NCBI GenBank assembly: GCA_031430645.1
Contig: JANPBY010000095.1
Span: forward strand, 1 to 6,071
Origin: JANPBY01 sp031430645
GTDB lineage: Bacteria > Actinomycetota > Actinomycetes > DATJPE01
Direction: 5' to 3'
DNA: 6,071 nt
Each line of letters opens with the position of its first letter. Positions within the stretch are counted from its first letter, which is position 1. Of the stretch, positions 1 through 5,474 are shown one piece after another. Position numbers and translations under genes: made by a program. The notes below the pieces were generated by a model. That model was not told the origin of the DNA. It made no database searches and saw nothing but the letters and a program-made list of their open reading frames with translations.

Positions 1-231
1 CGGGTCAAGGAGCTGACCGACCCTGGAAATCTGGTTCCACCGCCGCGCGAGCATGCCATCGAGGTAGTCGGTGATGCCGCTGATGAAAAGAACCACTACG
101 GCCCAGCCATCGGCCTCAGGAACCAAGACCAACCACACGAACAGCGGAACGCCCAGGAGACGGAGCACGCTGAGCAGGTTGGGGATCGTGAGGACGCGGT
201 CTGTCTGGACCGCCGTCTCCTGCACGCTCAC
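1..231 (-). CDS. CDP-alcohol phosphatidyltransferase family protein, N-terminal part
   Basis: Integral membrane enzyme family that transfers a phosphatidyl group from CDP-diacylglycerol to an alcohol (for example glycerol-phosphate or phosphatidylglycerol) in phospholipid synthesis. The reading frame is open from a GTG at 231 down to base 1, giving 77 residues; the rest lies outside the window. After a short polar N-terminus comes the family-typical segment TIPNLLSVLRLLGVPLF (residues 15-31), leading into a hydrophobic helix, and then a second hydrophobic stretch at about 43-53. The catalytic signature D-x2-D-G-x2-A-R-x8-G-x3-D is complete from Asp55 to Asp76 (Asp55, Asp58, Gly59, Ala62, Arg63, Gly72, Asp76); the last Asp of the motif would lie just beyond the edge. 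The start is supported by an AGGGAG ribosome binding site (238-243 on the complement) six bases upstream. It is transcribed away from the formate dehydrogenase operon. The exact alcohol substrate (PgsA-like, cardiolipin synthase-like or other) cannot be decided from this fragment. Confidence 0.88.
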   Translation of the reverse strand, partial: MSVQETAVQTDRVLTIPNLLSVLRLLGVPLFVWLVLVPEADGWAVVVLFISGITDYLDGMLARRWNQISRVGQLLDP

Positions 232-358
232 GAACGACTCCCTGGTTGGCCCGCCGGGAGTTCCACCCTACGTCGCCAACTCCGGTATCCGAGGCCGCTC
301 GGCGGGTGAGCCCACGGAAGGGAATGTGGCGACCTATCATTTGGAGCAGGAGTCCACG
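232..358. promoter_or_regulatory. Divergent intergenic region with promoters for both directions (inferred)
   Basis: Short gap between two divergently oriented genes, so promoters for both must lie here or inside the flanking genes. On the plus strand TATCAT (335-340) is a possible -10 element for the fds operon, but I see no good -35 hexamer about 17 bases upstream. On the minus strand TAGGGT (complement of 265-270) could be a -10 for the phosphatidyltransferase, again without a clear -35. Two small dyads are present: GTTGGC at 245-250 against GCCAAC at 275-280, and CCGAG (289-293) against CTCGG (298-302). Either could be an operator, but both are short enough to occur by chance. No regulator gene is encoded next to the operon within the window. 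Confidence 0.4.
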
Positions 359-382
359 ATGGCGAGGGAGGGAGCCCAGTGA
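359..382 (+). CDS. Possible 7-codon leader ORF before fdsG
   Basis: An ATG at 359 opens a tiny frame encoding MAREGAQ that stops at TGA 380-382. It has a strong ribosome binding site, AGGAG at 348-352, six bases before the ATG. Its stop overlaps the GTG start of fdsG (GTGA, 379-382), the same kind of stop/start overlap seen at other junctions of this operon. The 3' half of the mini-ORF (GAGGGAGGGAG, 364-374) also serves as the purine-rich ribosome binding site of fdsG. It could therefore couple fdsG translation to leader translation. The peptide has no run of regulatory codons of the attenuation type. It may be a chance frame; there is no independent support for translation. Confidence 0.3.
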   Translation: MAREGAQ

Positions 383-891
383 CGACGGCATCGACGGAAG
401 TACGGCAACCCTGGTCCGAGCCCGTCGCCCTCGAGATCATCGAGGCGCACAAGAATCTGCGCGGGCCCTTGCTGCCGATCCTGCATGCGCTGCAGGAAGC
501 GTTCGGCTACGTGGACCCGAACGCCGTTCCGGTCATCGCCTCGGTGCTCAACGTCTCCCGGGCCGACGTTCACGGGGTCATCACCTTCTATCGGGACTTC
601 CGATCGGCACCACCAGGCACCACCCAGGTCATGGTCTGCCGCGCCGAAGCCTGTCAGGCGTTGGGCGCTGTGGGTCTGCTGGAGCACGCGCAGCGACGGT
701 TAGGCGTCGAGGTCGGCGGCACCACCCCCGACGGATCGGTCACCCTCGACCAGGTCTTCTGCTTGGGGAACTGTGCGCTCTCCCCCGCGATCCTCGTCGA
801 TGGGCGTGTGTACGGCCGGGTCACGGAGGCGCGATTCGACGACATCATCTCTGCTTGCCTTGCGATCGCAGACACCCCGAGCAGGTCATGA
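379..891 (+). CDS. fdsG: NAD-dependent formate dehydrogenase gamma subunit (NuoE-like, [2Fe-2S])
   Basis: Small electron-transfer subunit of the cytoplasmic molybdenum formate dehydrogenase, homologous to NuoE of complex I; it holds one [2Fe-2S] cluster near the FMN of FdsB. The 170-residue protein has a helical N-terminal part (about 14-75, containing GYVDPNAVPVIASVLNVS and HGVITFY) followed by a thioredoxin-like domain. The four expected ligands are present: Cys87 and Cys92 in CRAEAC, and Cys128 and Cys132 in CLGNC. GTG at 379 is the only usable start: there is no other in-frame start codon downstream of the in-frame stop at 307-309. It is preceded by GAGGGAGGGAG. The length is normal for FdsG. 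The stop overlaps the fdsB start (ATGA, 888-891), so the two are probably translationally coupled. A plain NuoE of complex I is unlikely because the following genes are fdsB and fdsA rather than the nuo series. Confidence 0.95.
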   Translation: MTTASTEVRQPWSEPVALEIIEAHKNLRGPLLPILHALQEAFGYVDPNAVPVIASVLNVSRADVHGVITFYRDFRSAPPGTTQVMVCRAEACQALGAVGLLEHAQRRLGVEVGGTTPDGSVTLDQVFCLGNCALSPAILVDGRVYGRVTEARFDDIISACLAIADTPSRS

Positions 892-2456
892 CATCCAGCG
901 TCACGGTCTATGTGCCCGGCGATTCCGCGGCCTGTTCGGTCGGAGCCGACTCGGTTGCCGAAGCCATCAGCCTGGAGGCCGAGCGCAGGGGCCATTCCGT
1001 GGTCGTCGTACGCAACGGATCTCGCGGTCTCCTTTGGCTTGAACCCCTGGTCGAGGTGGTCACCGACTCCGGTCGGGTCGCCTACGGCCCGGTTGCGGTC
1101 AGCGATGTGTCTGGGATGTTCGACGAAGGGTTCCTTCACGGCGCCGCACACGAGCTCGGCCTCGGGTTCACCGAGGAGATCAGTTGGCTGGTCCGCCAAC
1201 AACGGCTCGCCTTCATGCGGGTCGGCGTGATCGACCCGCTCTCGACTGAGGACTACGTCGCGCATGGCGGTTTGACTGGGCTTCGCCGTGCCCTGGCGAT
1301 GTCCCGCGAAGAGATCATTGAAGAGGTCACCGCCTCCGGGCTCCGAGGACGCGGCGGAGCCGGCTTTCCGGCCGGTGTGAAGTGGCGAACTGTCGAAGCT
1401 GCAGTCGGCGAGCAGAAATTCATCTGCTGCAACGCCGATGAGGGTGACAGCGGCACCTTCGCCGACCGGATGCTCATGGAGGGCGACCCGTTCGTCTTGT
1501 TGGAAGGCTTGGCGATCGCTGCGATCGCGGTCGGCGCGACGGAGGGTTTCGTCTATGTCCGGTCGGAGTACCCCGATGCCATCGGAGTCCTTGGCGCCGC
1601 CATCGCGATCGCACGTGACCAGGGCTGGCTCGGTGAGCGAATCCTTGGCTCGGAGCACCGATTCGACGTCGAGATACGCGTCGGGGCAGGCGCCTACATC
1701 TGCGGCGAGGAGACCGCGATGCTCGACAGCCTCGAGGGGAAGCGCGGCATGGTGCGGGCCAAGCCGCCACTCCCGGCCATCGCTGGGCTCTTTGGACTTC
1801 CTACGGTTGTCAACAACGTCCTGACCTTGGCCAGTGTCCCCGCGGTGCTCGCGGGCGGCGCCGACGGCTATCACGCCCTCGGTGTAGGCCGCTCGCGGGG
1901 CACGCAGGTATTCCAGCTCGCTGGCAACATCGCCCGTGGTGGAATCGTAGAGACCCCGTTCGGCCTACCCCTACGGGAACTCGTCGAAGACTTCGGCGGC
2001 GGCACACTCTCTGGGCGTCCGGTACGCGCGGTCCAGGTTGGTGGCCCCCTGGGCGCCTATCTTGCGCCAGATCGCTTCGACCTTTCGATGGACTACGAGG
2101 CCTTCGCCGCTGTCGGGGCGATGATCGGCCACGGCGGCATCGTGGTGTTTGACGACACCGTCGACATGGCCGTGCAGGCGCGCTTCGCCATGGAGTTCTG
2201 CGCCGAGGAGTCTTGTGGCAAGTGCACCCCCTGTCGCGTGGGTGCCGTCCGAGGCGTCGAGGTCATCGACCGCATCGTCGCCGGCTCTAACCGCGCCGCC
2301 GACGTGGTTCTCCTCGAGGATCTCTGCGAGCTGATGACTGACGGCTCGCTGTGCGCGATGGGTGGGCTCACCCCTATGCCTGTGCGCAGTGCTCTTCACC
2401 AGTTCCCCGAGGACTTCGGGCTCGATCCCAGGTCCACACAGGAGGCGGCATCATGA
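888..2456 (+). CDS. fdsB: NAD-dependent formate dehydrogenase beta subunit (NuoF-like, FMN, [4Fe-4S])
   Basis: Diaphorase subunit that takes electrons from FdsA and reduces NAD+ at FMN. The protein is 522 residues. Residues 1 to about 95 form a thioredoxin-like domain related to NuoE, typical of FdsB, but with a single cysteine (Cys16), so it should carry no cluster. The NuoF core follows: the glycine-rich NAD(H) loop GLRGRGGAGFP (151-161), the FMN-binding NADEGDSGTF (from 182) and GAGAYICGEET (266-276), an SLBB-like region at about 350-400, and the [4Fe-4S] ligands Cys443, Cys446 and Cys449 (CGKCTPC) with Cys489 in SLCAMGG. The ATG at 888 overlaps the fdsG stop. The frame stays open for another 214 codons upstream, but that stretch runs out of frame through fdsG and does not resemble the family. 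The ribosome binding site is weak, consistent with translational coupling. The stop overlaps the fdsA start (ATGA, 2453-2456). Confidence 0.95.
   Translation: MTSSVTVYVPGDSAACSVGADSVAEAISLEAERRGHSVVVVRNGSRGLLWLEPLVEVVTDSGRVAYGPVAVSDVSGMFDEGFLHGAAHELGLGFTEEISWLVRQQRLAFMRVGVIDPLSTEDYVAHGGLTGLRRALAMSREEIIEEVTASGLRGRGGAGFPAGVKWRTVEAAVGEQKFICCNADEGDSGTFADRMLMEGDPFVLLEGLAIAAIAVGATEGFVYVRSEYPDAIGVLGAAIAIARDQGWLGERILGSEHRFDVEIRVGAGAYICGEETAMLDSLEGKRGMVRAKPPLPAIAGLFGLPTVVNNVLTLASVPAVLAGGADGYHALGVGRSRGTQVFQLAGNIARGGIVETPFGLPLRELVEDFGGGTLSGRPVRAVQVGGPLGAYLAPDRFDLSMDYEAFAAVGAMIGHGGIVVFDDTVDMAVQARFAMEFCAEESCGKCTPCRVGAVRGVEVIDRIVAGSNRAADVVLLEDLCELMTDGSLCAMGGLTPMPVRSALHQFPEDFGLDPRSTQEAAS
2440..2445 (+). promoter_or_regulatory. 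Strong ribosome binding site of fdsA
   Basis: A perfect AGGAGG lies seven bases before the ATG at 2453, embedded in the last codons of fdsB. It fixes the fdsA start against the longer open frame that extends back to 2351, and it suggests that fdsA can be initiated independently as well as by coupling through the ATGA overlap. Confidence 0.85.
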
Positions 2457-5242
2457 CCCTGCTCCGAGAGCCCGACCTAGGCACTCCGGCTCAACCAGGC
2501 GCGGCTGACGTGGCGATCACCGTCGACGGTCGCTCGATCTCGGTTCCCGCCGGCACCTCGGTTATGCGAGCTGCGGCACTGGTCGGCATCGACGTACCCA
2601 AGCTTTGTGCCACTGACTCACTCGAAGCCTTTGGATCTTGCCGCCTCTGTCTGGTCGAGATCGACGGCCGGCCTGGTACTCCCGCATCGTGCACAACTCC
2701 GGTCGCGCCTGGCATGTCCGTGGCAACCCAGACCCCGAAACTTGAGAAGCTTCGCCGAGGAGTGATGGAGCTCTACATCTCCGATCACCCACTCGACTGC
2801 CTGACCTGTCCTGCCAATGGAGACTGCGAACTCCAAGACATGGCTGGAGTTGTCGGGCTTCGCGAGGTGCGCTACGGGTACGAGGGCGAGAACCACCTCG
2901 ACTTGGCCAAGGACGACAGCAACCCCTATTTTTCATTCGACCCGGCCAAGTGCATTGCCTGCTCCCGCTGCGTGCGGGCGTGCGACGAAGTCCAGGGAAC
3001 CTTCGCCCTGACGATCCAAGGGCGCGGTTTCGACTCGAAGGTCTCCGCCGGCGCTGGGGAGTCATTCCTCGAGTCCGAGTGCGTCTCGTGCGGCGCTTGC
3101 GTACAGGCCTGCCCGACGTCGACGCTTCAGGAAAAGACCGTCATCCAGCTCGGCGTCCCTACCCGCACCGTGCTGACCACCTGCGCGTACTGCGGCGTGG
3201 GCTGCTCGTTCAAAGCTGAGTTGCGCGGCGACCAAGTGGTGCGGATGGTCCCGGCGAAGGATGGGGGCGCCAACGAGGGACACTCCTGCGTGAAGGGGCG
3301 GTTTGCTTTCGGCTATGCCACGCACCGCGACCGCGTTCTTTCGCCCATGATCCGCGAGAAGATCACCGACCCTTGGCAGGACGTGTCCTGGGACGAGGCC
3401 ATCGACTACTCCGCGCGTCGACTCAAGGCGATCCAGGCTGAGCACGGACTCCACTCCATCGGAGGGATTACCTCGTCCCGCTGCACGAATGAAGAGGTCT
3501 ATGTCGTCCAGAAGATGATCCGGGCAGCCTTCGGCAACAACAACGTCGACACATGTGCTCGGGTGTGCCACTCCCCCACTGGATATGGGCTGAAGCAGAC
3601 CTTCGGCACCTCCGCCGGCACTCAGGACTTCCGATCAGTTGAGGAAGCCGACGTCATCGTCGTGATCGGGGCCAATCCCACTGATGGCCATCCAGTCTTC
3701 GCGTCACGCATGAAACGCCGCCTCCGCCAAGGCGCGCAGTTGGTTGTCGTGGATCCGCGCCGTATCGACTTAGTCCGTAGCCCGCACGTCGAGGCCGCCC
3801 ATCACCTGCAGCTGCAGCCCGGATCCAACGTTGCCGTGGTCAACGCAATGGCCCATGTCGCGGTCACCGAGGGCCTCATCGATCGTGCCTACGTCGCCGA
3901 GCGCTGCGAGCCGGTTGATTTCGCTACCTGGGAGGTGTTCATCACAGGGGCTGAAAACAGCCCTGAAGCCGTCGAGCCCTTCACCGGTGTGCCCGCCGCA
4001 GACCTGCGAGCAGCTGCTCGGCTGTACGCCAGCGCCCCAAACGCAGCCATCTACTACGGACTCGGAGTCACCGAACACAGCCAGGGTTCGACGATGGTGA
4101 TGGCGATGGCCAACCTCGCGATGGCTACAGGAAACATCGGACGCGAAGGAGTTGGCGTCAACCCTCTACGCGGTCAGAACAACGTGCAAGGCGCCTGCGA
4201 CATGGGCTCGTTCCCGCACGAACTACCGGGCTACCGGCATGTATCCGACGACGCTGTCCGCGAGGTCTTCGAGCAGGTCTGGGGTCGGCCGATCGAGTCC
4301 GAGCCGGGGCTTCGCATCCCCAACATGTTCGACGCCGCATTGGCCGGCAGCTTTCGGGCGATGTTCGTGCAAGGCGAGGATCTCGCCCAATCCGATCCCA
4401 ACACAGCACACGTCAAGGCAGCCCTCAGTGCCTTAGACCTCCTCATCGTGCAGGACCTGTTCCTCAACGAGACGGCCGCTTTTGCGCATGTCTTCCTTCC
4501 GGGGACTTCGTTTCTGGAAAAGGACGGGACCTTCACCAATGCCGAGCGCCGGATCAACCGGGTCCGACCGGTGATGGCGGCCCGGACCGGGCGACAGGAG
4601 TGGGAGGTCGCCTGCGAGCTGGCGACTGCCATGGGCTACCCGATGCACTACGACACTGCGAGCCAGATCATGGACGAGATCGCGAGCGTTACACCAACCT
4701 TCGCGGGCGTCTCGTTCCGGCGCCTTGATGAGCTGGGCAGCATCCAGTGGCCCTGCAACGACGCGGCGCCCGAGGGGACTCGCTTTATGCACGTGGGCGG
4801 GTTCGTGCGGGGCAAGGGCCGCTTCATGCCCACCCCGTTCGTGGCCACCGACGAGCGTACGACCCGGAAGTACCCGCTGATCCTCACCACAGGCCGGATC
4901 CTCAGCCAGTACAACGTGGGAGCTCAGACGCGGAGAACGTCCAACATCGTCTGGCATGAGGAAGACATCCTTGAGATCCACCCCCACGACGCCGAAGTGC
5001 GCGGACTCAAGGACGGCGACTGGGCCACCCTCACCAGCCGGGTCGGTGAGACGACGATGAAGGTCTGCGTGGCTGATCGGATGCCCCAGGGGGTCATCTA
5101 CACCACCTTCCACCACCCCGTGAGTGGTGCGAATGTTGTCACGACGGAGTACTCCGACTGGGCCACCAACTGCCCGGAATACAAAGTGACGGCCGTGCAA
5201 GTGGCCGTCACTACGGCACCGGATCGGATCCCGGTTGGATGA
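2453..5242 (+). CDS. fdsA: NAD-dependent formate dehydrogenase alpha subunit (Mo-bis-MGD catalytic subunit)
   Basis: Catalytic subunit; oxidises formate to CO2 in the cytoplasm, and the family can run in reverse. The 929-residue protein has, in order: a [2Fe-2S] ferredoxin domain (Cys52, Cys63, Cys66, Cys80); a His-ligated [4Fe-4S] site (His112, Cys116, Cys119, Cys125); two ferredoxin-type [4Fe-4S] clusters (CIACSRCVRAC from 167 and CVSCGACVQAC from 210, the last Cys of each motif serving the other cluster); the Mo-domain [4Fe-4S] (Cys244, Cys247, Cys251, Cys279, with Lys281 as likely electron relay); the bis-MGD core; and a C-terminal dinucleotide-binding domain from about 800. The predicted Mo ligand is Cys372 in ARVCHSPTGYG, followed by His373. 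Arg573 in NPLRGQNN matches the conserved active-site Arg: as I recall, the Rhodobacter capsulatus residues are Cys386, His387 and Arg587, with the same Cys-Arg spacing of 201. The Mo ligand is a TGC codon, so this is not a selenoenzyme. There is no Tat signal. The start is set by AGGAGG and the ATGA overlap with fdsB. Confidence 0.96.
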   Translation: MTLLREPDLGTPAQPGAADVAITVDGRSISVPAGTSVMRAAALVGIDVPKLCATDSLEAFGSCRLCLVEIDGRPGTPASCTTPVAPGMSVATQTPKLEKLRRGVMELYISDHPLDCLTCPANGDCELQDMAGVVGLREVRYGYEGENHLDLAKDDSNPYFSFDPAKCIACSRCVRACDEVQGTFALTIQGRGFDSKVSAGAGESFLESECVSCGACVQACPTSTLQEKTVIQLGVPTRTVLTTCAYCGVGCSFKAELRGDQVVRMVPAKDGGANEGHSCVKGRFAFGYATHRDRVLSPMIREKITDPWQDVSWDEAIDYSARRLKAIQAEHGLHSIGGITSSRCTNEEVYVVQKMIRAAFGNNNVDTCARVCHSPTGYGLKQTFGTSAGTQDFRSVEEADVIVVIGANPTDGHPVFASRMKRRLRQGAQLVVVDPRRIDLVRSPHVEAAHHLQLQPGSNVAVVNAMAHVAVTEGLIDRAYVAERCEPVDFATWEVFITGAENSPEAVEPFTGVPAADLRAAARLYASAPNAAIYYGLGVTEHSQGSTMVMAMANLAMATGNIGREGVGVNPLRGQNNVQGACDMGSFPHELPGYRHVSDDAVREVFEQVWGRPIESEPGLRIPNMFDAALAGSFRAMFVQGEDLAQSDPNTAHVKAALSALDLLIVQDLFLNETAAFAHVFLPGTSFLEKDGTFTNAERRINRVRPVMAARTGRQEWEVACELATAMGYPMHYDTASQIMDEIASVTPTFAGVSFRRLDELGSIQWPCNDAAPEGTRFMHVGGFVRGKGRFMPTPFVATDERTTRKYPLILTTGRILSQYNVGAQTRRTSNIVWHEEDILEIHPHDAEVRGLKDGDWATLTSRVGETTMKVCVADRMPQGVIYTTFHHPVSGANVVTTEYSDWATNCPEYKVTAVQVAVTTAPDRIPVG
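5185..5212 (+). repeat. Perfect 10-bp inverted repeat (hairpin) at the 3' end of fdsA
   Basis: AGTGACGGCC (5185-5194) and GGCCGTCACT (5203-5212) are exact reverse complements separated by an 8-base loop. The hairpin lies inside the fdsA coding sequence (residues around VTAVQVAVT), 27 bases before the fdsA stop. It is not followed by a T-run, so an intrinsic terminator is unlikely. It could stabilise the fdsA 3' end or influence initiation at fdsD. It may also be a by-product of a near-palindromic peptide sequence. Confidence 0.6.
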
Positions 5243-5256
5243 GCAACGCCCGATGA
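5239..5256 (+). other. Five-codon mini-ORF bridging fdsA and fdsD by two ATGA overlaps
   Basis: ATG at 5239 overlaps the fdsA stop (ATGA, 5239-5242) and opens a frame reading MSNAR that stops at TGA 5254-5256. That stop overlaps the ATG at 5253 that I take as the fdsD start (ATGA, 5253-5256). A terminating ribosome could hop through this mini-ORF to fdsD. Alternatively, ATG 5239 may be a former fdsD start thrown out of frame by a small indel; the surrounding sequence does not decide this. Confidence 0.35.
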
Positions 5257-5474
5257 ACCGTGAGCCCACGAGTCTGATCAGAATGGTCAACCAGATCGCC
5301 GCAAACTTTGTGAACCTTCCAGATGACGAAGCAGCCGGTCAGGTGGCGAACCACCTCGCGATGTTCTGGGCGCCGTCGATGCGCACTGAGTTGGCCGTCT
5401 GGGCCGAAGGTGGAGGCCCAGGCCTTGACTCGGTGAGCATTCTGGCGCTCGCGCGACTGGCAACAAGGCCTTGA
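5253..5474 (+). CDS. fdsD: Formate dehydrogenase delta subunit FdsD
   Basis: Small accessory protein of soluble NAD-dependent formate dehydrogenases, thought to help assemble or stabilise the enzyme; it has no cofactor. As called, it is 73 residues. The family pattern is clear: a leading LIRMVNQIAANF segment (residues 8-19), then acidic residues, then VANHLAMFWAPSMRTEL and a C-terminal stretch ending in LALARLA. There are no cysteines. The ATG at 5253 is chosen because it gives the usual short N-terminus before the conserved MVNQIA segment, with a partial ribosome binding site GGATGAG (5237-5243) ahead. An in-frame TTG at 5235 would add six residues and overlap fdsA by eight bases; it remains possible. 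FdsD follows fdsA directly, with no fdsC between them. Its stop overlaps the apparent TTG start of the next gene. Confidence 0.88.
   Translation: MNREPTSLIRMVNQIAANFVNLPDDEAAGQVANHLAMFWAPSMRTELAVWAEGGGPGLDSVSILALARLATRP

Noticed and set aside
325..340. Possible CRP-like site TGTGGCGACCTATCAT before the fds operon
   Set aside because: The right half-site is displaced by one base relative to TGTGA-N6-TCACA and matches poorly; not enough to call.
246..887. Upstream extension of the fdsB frame by 214 codons
   Set aside because: The extension runs out of frame through fdsG, is arginine-rich and does not look like any domain. The ATG at 888 gives the normal FdsB N-terminus and overlaps the fdsG stop.
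862..1612. Four copies of the palindrome GCGATCGC (862, 1512, 1521, 1605), resembling the cyanobacterial HIP1 element
   Set aside because: All four sit in the gene's own frame as GCG-ATC-GCN encoding Ala-Ile-Ala, so local protein sequence and codon preference explain them, and the genes are not cyanobacterial in character.
654..1874. 406-codon open frame on the minus strand opposite fdsG and fdsB
   Set aside because: It lies antisense to two strongly conserved genes, shows no recognisable domain, and its composition (rich in Asp, Arg, Gly, His) is that of a high-GC shadow frame.
3566..3568. Selenocysteine at the formate dehydrogenase active site
   Set aside because: The codon for the predicted Mo ligand is TGC, and there is no in-frame TGA anywhere in fdsA, so the enzyme is of the cysteine type.
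3806..3817. Tandem CTGCAG repeat
   Set aside because: Only two copies inside fdsA coding for Leu-Gln-Leu-Gln; too short to be meaningful.
4433..5290. 285-codon open frame on the minus strand opposite the end of fdsA
   Set aside because: Antisense to the conserved Mo-domain and C-terminal domain of FdsA, with no family resemblance; a shadow of biased codon usage.
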